From positions 1 to 55,323 of the forward strand of contig JAUCBJ010008990.1 of the NCBI GenBank assembly GCA_032718475.1: a stretch of 55,323 nucleotides of DNA, given 5' to 3'. Positions 1-11,249 of the stretch are shown here, piece after piece. Source of the DNA: Nemertoderma westbladi (lineage: Eukaryota; Xenacoelomorpha; Nemertodermatida; Nemertodermatidae). Below the pieces are notes generated by a model that had not been told where the DNA came from, did no database searches, and was given only the letters and a program-made list of their open reading frames with translations. A program made the position numbers and the translations under genes. How positions within the stretch are numbered: position 1 is the first letter of the stretch; each line of letters opens with the position of its first letter.

Positions 1-1308
1 ACTACTACTGGGTCAATCGGCTCGGTTGATACACTACACGATGGGGGTGCTACCATCTGGGATGGCTTCCGTTCCCGAGGATCTATATAGATCTTGAACC
101 CAGGATCATTCAGCTCGTCTTCCTCCTGTAACCCACCCAGGGGAGGCTGCGAATCCAGCGGTCTCGGGTGGTTTAAATCAGTCGACTCTGGGGGCATCCT
201 GTCTCTATTCTATTATATGGAGGCAGGTCCGGCAGTGCCACTCTAACAGCTCTCTTTCGTCTGCCCCGAGAGTAGCTACCACCGTCACTAGCGTCGGTGG
301 AGTTTCCTTCATCCGACAAAGCATAAGTCCCTTTATTCGGTCTATCTCGTCCTCAGTTTGAACCCAACTTTTCCTTGTGCTGATTTTCACTTAATCTTTT
401 TAGTGCTATTTGATTTTGTAGAGCTATATCAGTCTAAGCGCTCGTTACTTTGCTGCTCACGCTTTAACTGTAACTCATTACGTCGTTGGTTTGCGTTTAA
501 CTGTAATTCCATTTCCAATATTTCCTTATCAGCTGCATGCTCTTCCACCTGTGCTTGCATGTCACACTCGGATGCAGAACTGCCATGGATTCTGGGCTAG
601 AGGGGGCTAAACCCTTTAACCTCCTACGTAGTTCAGCCTCTCCTACTATAGCTATGTAATTCTGTAGGTGTCGTGATATGGCATCCATTCTTTCACCTTT
701 GTCAGAATCTTCCGAGTCTGTGCACAAGTCTCGCGGTGCTACTGCACCAGAACAAGCCACATCTACACCCGGGGGAATGGTCGGCCCATGTAGCCTTTCA
801 AGGGTGAGTGCCTTCCCGGCTGTCACAGCTACTTCTGCTAACTGTCTGCCAACTATGGCAGCTAATTCGGCGTCATGATGTCTACTAGACACTTCCCAGA
901 AGGCGGACAAGACTAGTCGGATTCTGCAGACTGGTTCCTTAACTTAAAAGTATGCAGCTGGGTTAGTTCTAGGGTCAGGCTGCACGATTTGCAACTCATG
1001 TGTAAGGGTTCCTATGCGCTGATTAAATTCGGTCACGTGATCATAGACCAACGCGGATAGTTCTCCCGTGCTGCATGGGACTTGACAGTGATGGTGAACT
1101 TACTCCAACTTGTACAGGGCTAGTTGTAAGTGGTTCTATGTTGGGGTTATTCACAATCCCTCCAGTAAACTGCCTAGTTCTTATACGGGACCTGTTCCAA
1201 GATTTCTTACTAGGGATGGGTGGCGCAACTGGGTTAATCGTAGGGGGAATTTCAGTAATAGGGATAGTTATAGCTGGTGGACGTCGAGCAAATGGCCGAT
1301 CGTGACAT
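1..1308 (-). pseudogene. Decayed gag-like coding sequence of a retroelement
   Basis: Read on the minus strand, coding-like sequence runs from about 1308 down to the window edge in several frames. It begins with a proline-rich stretch (about 1308-1055). A helical segment follows (1050-955) and continues after an in-frame stop into 905-600, with residues such as SAFWEVSSRHHDAELAAIVG. Next comes a charged coiled-coil-like stretch (about 560-435, many E/Q/R residues), a segment at 390-205, and an acidic/proline-rich tail open to base 1. The order (disordered head, coiled coil, charged tail) resembles gag N-termini of LTR elements, including the one at 17179 in this window, but I see no direct sequence match and no capsid or zinc-knuckle motif. 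At least three frame changes or stops make it non-functional. The identity is inferred from composition and layout; an unrelated low-complexity gene is possible. Confidence 0.35.
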
Positions 1309-1893
1309 GATGTTAAGTCAATCTAATATTTATACAAACTAGGTATAGTAGCTACAAATAGATTTTAACTAAGTATTATTTCTGTAAAGCAAAGAATTAA
1401 TCGTTAGTGGTATTTTCTATTTGCGCCACCTAGAGAATAAATAAGTTGACTGTTGTTGGGGATACAATGTTTTTTGCTCCCGCTGGGTGACTTTATTTTC
1501 AACAAACTAGAAGCGCCCTATAAAGGAAACGGGAGTAACAAGTATCGCAGAAGCTTTTATGCAATTCTAGTTTCTCCACTAGTAGTCGCTGTCTACAGTG
1601 ATTCCAGTAAATGCTGCCCGTTGCTGTCTATTTAGTGATGATATTCAAGAATGTCAGGTATAAATTATCGTTCAATGAAAGGTGGTGAGATCTGGATTCC
1701 ACGAATTGGATAAGTAATACAAGCCAATGAATGTAAGGGATGTCCAACCACTGTTGTATACTAATGGTGGCGGGGGTGTATTGCGTCTCAATACCCAAGG
1801 GGAGTTAGCAGCACCAATGATGGGAATGGAAAGTTATATGTCGCGATTAGGTAGGTTGAACATAGGAGTTTTATTCTGAGTTGAAGCCGTTCG
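1309..1893. other. No recognisable gene
   Basis: AT-rich sequence with only short chance frames. I see no domain, repeat array or terminal structure here. Confidence 0.5.
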
Positions 1894-3616
1894 GTGCCAA
1901 GCTGTCTGGAGTGGTATATCGTCGTGGGGAGAGATGTAAATCGCCTTAGGGTTGATTCAGCTGCAGCCGGCAGACTTCCAGACGTTCTAGCTCGGTTCGA
2001 GAAACTCCAGGTTCTCGGCCCCGAAGCAGGTTACTTCCCTGAAGCTACCAAGTGCTTCTTGGTTGTGGCCCCGGGATTAGTTGAGGAGGCGAAGAGGGTG
2101 TTCTCTGGGCGCAATATTAATATAGTAACCGGCCACCGTTTTCTGGGGGGTTATCTGGGAGAGAGGCTGTTCAGACCTCATTTGTAAGGGCCAAGGTCGC
2201 CGGATGGGTAGCCGCGGTGGATAAACTCGCCAAGATGGCAGAGACACAACCGCAAGCGGCGTTTTCAGCCATGGTTTATTCCCTGCAGCGTGAGTGGTTG
2301 TACCCATGCAGCGGGTAACACCAAACTGCAGCGACGAGTTTCAGGTGCTGGAGGACACCATCACCCAGCGCTTCCTTCCAGCCATCTTCGGGGCTGAGGT
2401 GTCAGCCAGCGAACGGAGTCTGTTCTCCCTGTCCCCACGATCAGGAGGCCTGGGCCTACGAGATCCTGTAGTCGAAGCCACACAAACACACACAGTGTCG
2501 CTTTCAGGAACGAGCCATGTTGGCCGAGCCATCCGAGGCGAGAAGGATTTCGTTCTTAGACTCCACACTAGCTGCCTCCAGGAAGCGCAGAATGTTGGGT
2601 TTGAGCAGCAGTGGTTCCGAGAGTCGGCCCAGTTCGAGGAGGCACTCAATGCAATGCTTATAAAACGACGGGAGACAATCCGCAGAGCCGCCGAGTTCAA
2701 GTGTGGCGGCTGGGTGTCGGCTCTCCCACTATCGGAACATCAGCTCGATCTCTCTCCTCGCGAGTTCCGTGATGCTCTCTCCATCCGGTATGGCCGCCCA
2801 CTGGTCGCTGTGCCCAGTCGGTGCGATTGCTGTGTGGCCGCCTTTGACCTTAACCATATCTCAACTGTAAAAAAGGCGGCCTCATTATCCAAAGACACAA
2901 TGAGCTGAGAGACGTCGTTGGGGACCTCGCGGCGTTGGCATTAGGGCCACGAAACGTGATTAACGAGCCCATAGTAAGGGAGCAGCAGGGGGTCGATGGT
3001 TATGCTGGACGCCGCTGCGACTTGGGGGTTCGGGGGGCCTTCAACAGGCAGACCCAGGTATTGTTTGATATGAAGGTAATAAACCTTGACGCCGGGTCCT
3101 ATGCCAACCGCCCCCGAAATCCATCCTCGAGTCAGCGGAGGACGACAAGAAACGCCTGTATGCCGAGGCCGTTGCAGAGCGACGGGCAGACTTCTCCCCT
3201 TTCATCGCATCATGTGATGTAGTGCTTGCCCCACAGGCCAACAACCTGCTCCGAGTGATCGCGGCGAAACTCAGTCATTCGTGGGGACGTTCATACAGCG
3301 TGGTTATGGGTTGGGTGAGGACTCAAGTGCAGTTTGCACTATTGTGTGGTGCTTCTCATTGCGTTCGTGGGTCGAGGGCCAAATTGAGGAGCGGTCTCGG
3401 TCTGTGTCTCGGTCGGTGCTGGGCTACCATAGCAGGCAGGCATTTGGTAGTAAACAGTCCAGGCCCAGGGAAACTTCACAGACAGATGCAGAACAGTTTC
3501 CTGATTCAAACGACATGGCCCTGCAGTTAAACAGTTATTTGTTTATGTTTTGGCTGGTAGCCAAGCAACCTAATCAGCTGATAGGACAGTGTGGTGGTGG
3601 GAAGTATTCATTGTAA
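1894..3616 (+). pseudogene. 3' half of a non-LTR retrotransposon RT with C-terminal nuclease-like domain (fragment A)
   Basis: The fragment starts just after where the catalytic ADD box of reverse transcriptase would lie and carries the post-catalytic RT part (LGPEAGYFPEATKC near 2010; AETQPQAAFSAMVY near 2245). The thumb-like region (GGLGLRDPV near 2440) and a terminal domain follow. That domain has CDCC and N-H residues near 2820-2850, then CKKGG and RHNELRD in another frame near 2868-2910, and FDMKV near 3065, which looks like the acidic-x-lysine part of a PD-(D/E)XK nuclease. Frames change near 2190-2300 (with a stop at about 2320), near 2866 and near 3110, so it is dead. The same domain order occurs intact on the other strand at 34762-37047. 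It is 5'-truncated, as is usual for non-LTR copies. The nuclease label is inferred from these few residues. Confidence 0.7.
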
Positions 3617-5775
3617 TATGTAATGTTAAATGTTAGATATCCTCCTACAGTTTGATTATTTCAACTATTAATAATTTTCGACGGAATTGCTACTAATAAA
3701 ATATTCTCGATTAAAATGATATGGCCACTTAAAAATTAATAATATATAAAACCGGCTGGATAATTGTTATAGATTCAAAGGTGCTGAGTCCAAACACGTT
3801 GGTTTCAAAAAATTTGGATAAATATTAATGGACTAAGTAGTGTTTGTAGTGAAATATTTAATTCCGACACTCGCCGCTAGAGGGATACAAAAAATTTCCG
3901 CTCAAAAAATTTCTTAATTTCAATTTATTTAACATAATATGCAACATGATTTTTTATTTGTTAATATAATTGTCGGCTCGACTGACATACCCGATGAAAT
4001 GAAATAAAATCCTGCCCCTAACTCAATGGCCAGACTGGCCACATAGCCTTTAGTCACTTTATGGATTTACACTATATGGACCTGATGTATATCAGATTTC
4101 AGAAAAAGGCCACATCTCTGCAACATCCCCCCCCCCCCCTTGTGACTGCGAATCACTAGCTAGCTTTCCAGCTGTTCAAGCTACATGCCGTCTACAGTAG
4201 TCCTCAGGATAGCATAATTAGGAGCCCGCTCGACAGGCGGGATACTTACTGTAAAAATCTGCGGGATACTTACTGTAATAATCTCAGGATATATAACACT
4301 GACTGCTGCCTGGCGATTTTGTTGAAATTTTACAAGTAAATTGCTTTGGTGGTTCATAATCGCGTTACAAAATATCAGATCGATTCTATATGTGGTATTC
4401 GATATATTTCGTTTTTTTTAATTATTTGTCGCGAAATTAAAAGCATTGGTAAAGTAACAACGCCCTGAGCTGTTGCAGCAGCTAGCTGTGTAGGAATGGT
4501 TGCGTGCAGGGCTGCCTGAGGATAGAATTCCATCAAGGCAGAATTTCTTGACTACACCCCTCCTGCTGCTGGCTGCTGGCTGAGTCTACACATCCTTTAT
4601 CAGCTCTCAGGGATAGACAGAAAATAGCTGAGTTGTCAATAAACAAAATAAAATATACCACTGCAGTAGGATTATATAAAATTATTCCACAAATCATTGG
4701 GCTGATTATTTTGTATAGGATATATGTAGAATGTTCTTAAAAATAATATTCTTATTTTTTTATTACATAGGATTAGCATCATTTTTTAGCTGAAGCATTA
4801 ATAGGGTAAATTAATTTAATTATATTTAAATTCCATTGTATCCATTGTTGAATACTGTAATATAAGTGTTAACATTTCTTACAAATAGTGGTGCGAGCTT
4901 AAAACTCAAATCACGCAAATTTAAAAGAACAGGGTGTGTTGTCATAGCAAAGTTTCATTTTTTGTTATGTGGGACGAGCCGCAAAGTCAGCTAGCCACAC
5001 CCCACGCTTTACAGTTTTAGACAATTGTTTAGTTTCCTTACTGCTGACTGACAAGGTTTATTTGTAATAGTCTTGGCTAGGATTCTTCCCCAGGGCTCCT
5101 TCCAGCCAGCTTGCTGGCTTTCTAGTATTGCAAACGAGATAACTTGGTTATTTATTATTATTCTTCAATGGTTCTTTTTCGTTGTTTTCAACTTTGTCCC
5201 ATATTATCTCAATTAACCATAAAATAATTTGAAGTGCAATGTTAATTGTTGTATATGAGGAACAATAAAATTATTATCAGTTATTATCAGTTATCTCTAT
5301 ATATCATGGCCTTATGGTGTCGTTGTATATATATACCTATATATATGACACTCGGAAAAATCGTATTATACCCAAATTCGATTTTTGCCGTTTGCCGAGT
5401 TTTTCCGTTAATTTTTAACGAGTTGTATCGTGATCTGCGACATTGAAAACCAGCATAGCTTCAGAATTACCAAAAAATGGCAGTTTATTATTTTGTGCAT
5501 TCCAGGGCACCAGAATGGCACCACATTTGGGTTTGCATTACCAGAAATATTTATAACTAGTTTCCACATGATCAGCGAATTCGAAAACCCATATACCATC
5601 AAAATTGTAATTTTTGAGGCAAGATCTAAAAACTTTCTAAAATGAGCACCCCCCCCCCCCCCCCCCCCCCCAGGCCAAGTACGTCACAGGCCAATAAAAA
5701 CCCGGGCCGGATAGGGTTAACTTTTCATAAGTTTGTTGCGCATATAAACAACCTGCATAAAATAAAATAAAAAAA
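3617..5775. other. Non-coding AT-rich region with poly-C tracts
   Basis: No gene is recognisable. It holds a 13-C run (4127-4139), a 23-C run (5649-5671), a twofold ~27-bp direct repeat near 4224-4277 (core GCGGGATACTTACTGTAA), an imperfect inverted repeat near 5349-5401 and an A-rich tract ending near 5788. Confidence 0.55.
5649..5671. repeat. Poly-C homopolymer tract
   Basis: Twenty-three consecutive C residues on the plus strand. The exact length is likely to be polymorphic or subject to sequencing error. Confidence 0.9.
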
Positions 5776-6657
5776 AATAAAATAAAACAACAGCGTCTTG
5801 GAAAAACAAGGCATCAAAGATTAAGGAGGTTAGTGACACACTTATGGTGCGTGCATTAGACCATGCCTCTCATAAAGGCAATTCCTCTTGGCTAACAGCT
5901 GTTCCTCTTGATGCTGAAGGATTTGTACTAAATAGTAAATAAGTCGGACTTTCGAGATGCACTTGCAATGCGCTACAACTTGCCGATCACTGGCCTCCCA
6001 ACTACATGTGTTTGCTCAGCATCCTTTACCCCTGACCATGCCCTTATTTGCAAGAAAGGCGGTTTTATCGCATTGAGACACAATGAAACGCACGATATAA
6101 TTGCCAATCTGCTTAAGGAAGTCTGTGTGGATGTTGGTGTAGAACCTAGTCTGCTACCACTGACTGGCGAGGTATTAACACCTTCCTCTGGAGTTTCTGG
6201 AAATGAAGCTCGTCTTGATGTGTCAGCAACAGGTTTTTGGAGCCGCCACTCCAAGTCATTCTTTGATGTACGGGTATTCTATCCCAATGCTGCAACCTAT
6301 CTCCCGTCCACCATAGACAATTTATTAAAGAACCAAGAGGCTGAGAAGCGACGGAAATATAATGATAGGGTACTGAATGTAGAACGTGCATCATCTACTC
6401 CTCTCGTTTTTGCCTCTAGCGGTGCTGCAGGACCTGAGTGTGGCCGATTTTTAATGCATCTTGCTGGTCGTCTGGCGGAGAAGCGTGATTCCACATATTC
6501 ATCGGTTGCACATTGGTTGCGATGTCGACTTTCCTTCAGCTTACTCCGTACAACTGGGTTTTGCCTTCGAGGTCACGTAGTCCTCTTTCCTATGCCACCG
6601 TGCCAGCAGAGGATCCGCGGCTTACTTCCAACCTATGCCCCTCTTTTTCCTAAATGA
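5776..6657 (+). pseudogene. C-terminal domain of a nuclease-type non-LTR retrotransposon (fragment B)
   Basis: This is the extreme C-terminal part of the same protein family as 1894-3616. Reading starts near 5790 (SSWLTAVPLD near 5889), shifts frame near 5938-5943, then continues as FRDALAMRYNLP and a cysteine/histidine cluster (CVC at about 6010, DHALICKKGG at 6037-6066, RHNETHD near 6077). A nuclease-like block follows: ARLDVSATGFW near 6210 and SFFDVRVF near 6259, then the conserved tail EKRRKYNDRVLNVE near 6340. It ends at a stop at 6655-6657. The rest of the element, including the RT catalytic part, is absent, so this is a short 5'-truncated copy. Residue spacing (D, then FDVRV about 17 residues on) fits a PD-(D/E)XK fold, but that is inferred from pattern only. 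Confidence 0.75.
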
Positions 6658-7320
6658 TTTTAAGGTAAATTAATGTTAAGTCTGTTATTGAAGGTATTTC
6701 TGTCTGTCTGTCAAACTATTAATGTTGAATTTGTGTTTATTTAAATTTGTGCTGAATTAGTATCGATGTTCATATCATAATTAATTATTTTTTATTCTAA
6801 TTTTACTACTATATGTCATACTCAGACTATGGTTATATCACTAACTACATTAATAATTGACAATATATTGACATTTGTATATAGTAAAAAAATAAAAATA
6901 AATAAAATAATATAAAATATAAAAAAAATAAAAATAATAATAATAATATTTTACTGTACATATAAAATATAAACTGTAAATAAACACAGTTATGATACTT
7001 AATTAACTCGTGCTTTCATGTACCTCACTCTTTTATGCATTGGAAATAAGTCGTCAGACTTTGTGCGTAATCCCAGGACTAACGTCCAAAGAGTATTTAC
7101 TTTTTTTTTGCTCTCGAAAGAGTCAAATCAAGTCAAGGGTTCCAAATGCGAGTCGCAGGTTCGGAAAAACTTCTTAAAATGACAACCAATAAATAATAAT
7201 TGAAGGAAGCACGTTACAGAGACATATTTTCCTAACCTAAACAATAAACGATGTTGTTACAGCAATTGACATAGTATTTTTTCACGTGGATGTATAGATG
7301 ATTGTATTTAAATTATCATT
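6658..7320. other. No recognisable gene
   Basis: AT-rich sequence with an A/T microsatellite-like stretch near 6885-6950. No domain or terminal repeat is seen. Confidence 0.5.
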
Positions 7321-7461
7321 AATTTAGCTGTTCGGTCCATTTCAGTCCATTTCGCCAAGTTTTAAATCCAGTTCTGTATTGTAGATCGTGCATTTTACAG
7401 TTTGGTGGAAAAATAATTGGAATGTACATTGCAGTTAGAATATATTAAAACTCTTGTGGTT
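7321..7461 (+). repeat. Left copy of the ~141-bp direct repeat flanking the RTE-like LINE
   Basis: It matches 10556-10703 almost base for base; I see two substitutions plus small indels. It begins AATTTAGCTGTTCGG and ends ACTCTTGTGGTT. The LINE 5' sequence begins directly after it. Confidence 0.85.
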
Positions 7462-7658
7462 AAGACGCTTGTAGGAGTTGCGACCACAAGCGGTTTACCC
7501 CCGCAACTGAAAAATATGAGTATGAGAACCCTCCAGGAGAAATACCGGCTCGGTCGTCGCCCGGGTCAACAAGGACCGCGTCCCCAGTGGTACACCAGGC
7601 TGGGGTCGATAAATTGGCTACTGGAACAGAAGACCGATAAGAAAGAAGAACCAACCTG

Positions 7659-8586
7659 TTGAAATGTAAAAAGACACTAAAGATTGCTACAATGGACGCA
7701 CACACGCTGAAGGCACATAACAAACAGGGTGACATGGTCACTCTAGCAATGGAATATAACATCGACATCATCTGCATCCAAGAACATCGGATTTGTCATG
7801 AAGACACTGCCAGGAAGTACAGTGACATTGGAAATGGATGGACATTAGCAACAAGCTCAGCAGTAAGAACTCGGCCAATGCATCAATTGGAGGAGTAGGA
7901 ATTATGCTAAGTCCATTTGCACTTAAGACCCTAAACAACATCAAATCTATAAATTCCAGGGTTATGATAGCAACATTTGAGGGGAATCCCAAGACAACAG
8001 TAATGTGTTGCTACAGTCCAACCAATGCCTCAGAACCAGAACAAGCAGTCAAGTTTTATGAAGAACTGACTGGACTTATAAAGGACATTCCGAAACACAA
8101 TGTTAAAGTCATTGCTGGTACGTGAATGCCCGAATTGGCCCAGAAGACATCAAGGGTTACACCTATAACACCAGTTCTAACAGAAATGGGTACTTACTTT
8201 TAGACCTAATGGAAGAATGTGAATTGATACCAACAAACAACAGATTCGAAAAGAGTAAGGGGACGCTATGGACCTTTCAATACCCTAATGGAACCAAAGC
8301 ACAAATGGATTACATCCTCATAAACAAAAAGTGGAGAAACAGCATGATCAACTGCGAGGCATACAGCTCGTTCAACCTAATTGGTTCGGACCACAGAATT
8401 GTGACTGCAGAGATCAGACTCAGTTTGAGAGCCAGCAAACCCAGGACAAGCAAGCAAATCAAATATGACTGGGAAAAACTCAGAACTGACAATGCTGTAA
8501 AGGATGCTTATACAGTAGAAGTTCAAAACCGCTTTGAAGCACTTCAGTCAATGGATAAAGACCAATCCACCAATTCAATATACTAA
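7659..8586 (+). pseudogene. LINE endonuclease (APE-type) region, broken
   Basis: This is the AP-endonuclease-like nuclease that nicks target DNA to prime reverse transcription. Motifs in order: KIATMDAHTLKAH near 7680 (where the family has an N-containing first motif), IICIQEHR near 7768 (metal-binding Q-E), GVGIMLSPF near 7891, VMCCYSPTN near 8000, the asparagine motif NARIGPED near 8124, KAQMDYILIN near 8296 and the catalytic SDHRIVTAEI near 8389. The frame changes near 7860, and a single-base loss at about 8120 falls inside the G-D-x-N active-site motif. The frame stops at 8584-8586 and coding sense resumes in another frame from about 8580. All landmarks of the fold are present, but this copy is inactive. 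Confidence 0.85.
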
Positions 8587-10542
8587 CAGCCCAGAGGGAA
8601 TCAGCTAAGAGGCATATCCCTCAGAAACCCAAACGAAAACAATATGTGCCATGGCAAAACTCTGAGGTTACTTGTAAGAGAGAAGATCTTAAGATAGCCT
8701 ACAAAGTTAAAACCGAACAACCAACAACCGAAAACATTAACAAGGTTGAGAAAGCTAAGGACGATCTTAAATTGGCCTACAACATCAGCCAGGAAAAGTA
8801 CATACAGGATAAAACTGAAGCAATTACAACTGCTCACATACAGCAACAATCAAGACTTACCTGGCAAACTGTAAATGAGGTATCTGGTCGGAAAAGTTGT
8901 GCAAAGGGGCGCCTCAAAGCCGATAGTCCTGAAGAACGTGTTGGGAAGTGGAAAAATCACTTCAGCAACTTGCTTGGGCCGCCACCAAACATCAAGGTCA
9001 GCCCTACAAGGAAAATATATGACAAGACACTACCTATAGAAACAGGGGACTTCACACCTGCCGAACTCCAAAGAAGCTTAAAAGCATGTCCAATAATAAA
9101 GCGAGTGGATTAGATGAAATCCCAGCGGAGGTATGGAAAACCGGAGTGCTAAACAGACCATTATTGGATGTTTGCAACCGGATGTTAAAAGGGGAAAAGC
9201 CACCACCAATTTGGACTAAAGGTCAACTAAAGCCTCTCCCCAAGTAAGGAGACCTCGGCATAACAACAAACTATCGTGGGATCTGTCTGCTTGTGGTAGC
9301 TGCCAACATATACAATAAAATGATTCTATATAGGATTAGGCCTCACATAGAGAAACTACTGCGTAAGAGCCAAAACGGATTTCGACCAAGTAGATCAACA
9401 ATAGCTCAGATACTTGCACTATGGAGACTGATTGAAAGAATTAAGTCAAAGAATCTCCCCGCTGTCATGACTTTTGTGGACTTTAAGAAGGCATTCGACT
9501 CCATCCATAGAGGTAAAATGCTTGAAATCCTAAGAGCTTATGGAATACCAGAAGTAATTGTTGCTGGCATTGGATTGTTATATTGTGACACAGAAGCGCA
9601 GGTACTCTCACCAGATGGTGAAACTGAGTTTTTCTCAATCCTGGCTGGCGTACTGCAAGGTGACACATTAGCACCATTACTATTTGTAATTGTGCTGGAT
9701 TACGCAATGAGGACGGCCACAAAGGGTGAAGACCTGGGATTCACACTTCAAGAACGCAGAAGTAGTAGATATCCGGCAACTACAGTCACAGACACCGACT
9801 TTGCGGATGACATCGCCCTGCTCTCTAATACCCTAGCAGATGCACAGCTTCTACTAAATAAAGTGGAGAGGGCTTCTAAGGAGGTTGGATTGCATATAAA
9901 TGCTACAAAGACCGAATTCATGACCTTTAATGTTGATGGAAACTTGACAACCATTGATAATAATCAACTAAGAAAGGTCAATGACTTCCAGTACCTTGGA
10001 TCATGGATAGAGAGTAGCAAAAAGGACATAAAAGTTAGGAAAGCAAAGGCTTGGGTAGCTCTATCAAAAATGGATACCATCTGGAAATCAGATCTCTCCA
10101 GGCACCTGAAGACTAAGTTCTTTCGAGCCACAGTGGAAAGTGTATTTTTATATGGGGGTGAGACCTGGACACTGACTAAATCGCTTGAACAACAAATTGA
10201 TGGTTGCTACACAAGACTACTAAGGGCAGCCCTAAACATCAGCTGGAGACAACACATGACAAACGCCGAGCTTTATGGTACAATACCACCTGTATCAACC
10301 ACCCTCCGTGAACGCAGATTAAGATTCAGTGGGCACTGCTAGCGAAGTAAAGACGAGGTCATATCAGATCTACTTTTCTGGCAACCAACTCATGGAAAGC
10401 GTAGTCGTGGACGACCGGCCATAACATATATAGATCAACTTGAAAGGGATACTGAACGAAATGAAACGAAATTGCGACAACTATGGAGAATCGGGAAGCC
10501 TGGAAGGATCTCATTTCCACTGTCCGAGTTCGCTCGACCTAG
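8582..10542 (+). pseudogene. LINE reverse transcriptase region, broken
   Basis: The linker (ESAKRHIPQKPKRKQYVPWQ near 8600) leads into RT. Motifs: KASGLDEIPAEVWK near 9102, NYRGICLL near 9270, NGFRPSRSTIAQI near 9374, catalytic VDFKKAFDSIHR near 9476, GVLQGDTLAPLLF near 9649, catalytic TDFADDIALLS near 9797 and GLHINATKTEFM near 9888. The C-terminal W/R-rich tail ends at a TAG (10540-10542) that merges into the TAG repeat. The lesions are a frame change near 9090, TAA at 9245-9247, TAG at 10340-10342 and a frame change between about 10440 and 10475. The catalytic FADD box itself is intact. The family normally reads through all of this as one ORF with the endonuclease upstream. Confidence 0.87.
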
Positions 10543-10555
10543 TAGTAGTAGTAGT

Positions 10556-10703
10556 AATTTAGCTGTTCGGTCCATTTCAGTCCATTTCGCCAAGTTTTAA
10601 ACCCAGTTCTGTATTAATTGTAGATCGTGCCTTTTACAGTTTGGTGGAAAATAATTGGAATGTACATGCATTGCAGTTAGAATATATTAAAACTCTTGTG
10701 GTT
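10556..10703 (+). repeat. Right copy of the ~148-bp direct repeat flanking the LINE
   Basis: This is the partner of 7321-7461. It differs by two substitutions and small indels (an extra AATT near 10615, an extra CATG near 10670, one A fewer in an A run). It follows immediately on the (TAG)n tail. Confidence 0.85.
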
Positions 10704-11249
10704 TATAACCAAACAAACAAATTACCGGTATTATTGTGATAAAATGTGAGTACTAGTTGTTTCACACTTGTACAATATAATATTAAAATGACTTGGTGCA
10801 GTTCCGATATACAATGTGTACCATAATTCGTGGATTCTTTGGTCATTATCTCTTTATGTAAAAAAGATTCTCATTCTGTAAAAAAACGAAAATTAGAGGA
10901 AGTAAATATTATGCATCACTGAATTATATATTGAAAAGGAATCTGAAAAAGTAAGCATTAACCTGCATCACCCCTATGTGTACAACTCCCTATGCTTACC
11001 TTGATGATCACCCTCTATTGGTTGGGTTATCAGGTTGTCGACTTACAGGGATGGATAGTTTGGAGGGACTCATCACATTGGTAGTCGTTGTCGCATTGTT
11101 GCTACACCATTGGCATAGACTCTGTCTGGTGACAGCAGAGCACCAACACTGAGCATCTCCAACAATTCAGAGGAAGTTGGGAGTAGTGAGAGATGAGGCA
11201 GCGACGCCCACTGGCCTTCTTATTATAACTCTATATATCGATAAACTCT
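10704..11249. other. No recognisable gene
   Basis: No domain, repeat or terminal structure recognised. Confidence 0.45.

Larger units (their letters stand above)
7462..10555 (+). mobile_element. Decayed APE-type non-LTR retrotransposon (RTE-like LINE) with (TAG)n tail
   Basis: The body is bounded by the repeats at 7321-7461 and 10556-10703. It has a ~200-bp 5' leader, an apurinic-type endonuclease, a linker, a reverse transcriptase and a short C-terminal tail. Instead of a poly-A it ends in a (TAG/GTA)n run (10540-10555), typical of RTE-group elements. The coding region carries about five frameshifts and two nonsense codons, so it cannot make its proteins. RTE is the best fit from the EN-RT layout and microsatellite tail; a related APE clade remains possible. 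Confidence 0.85.
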
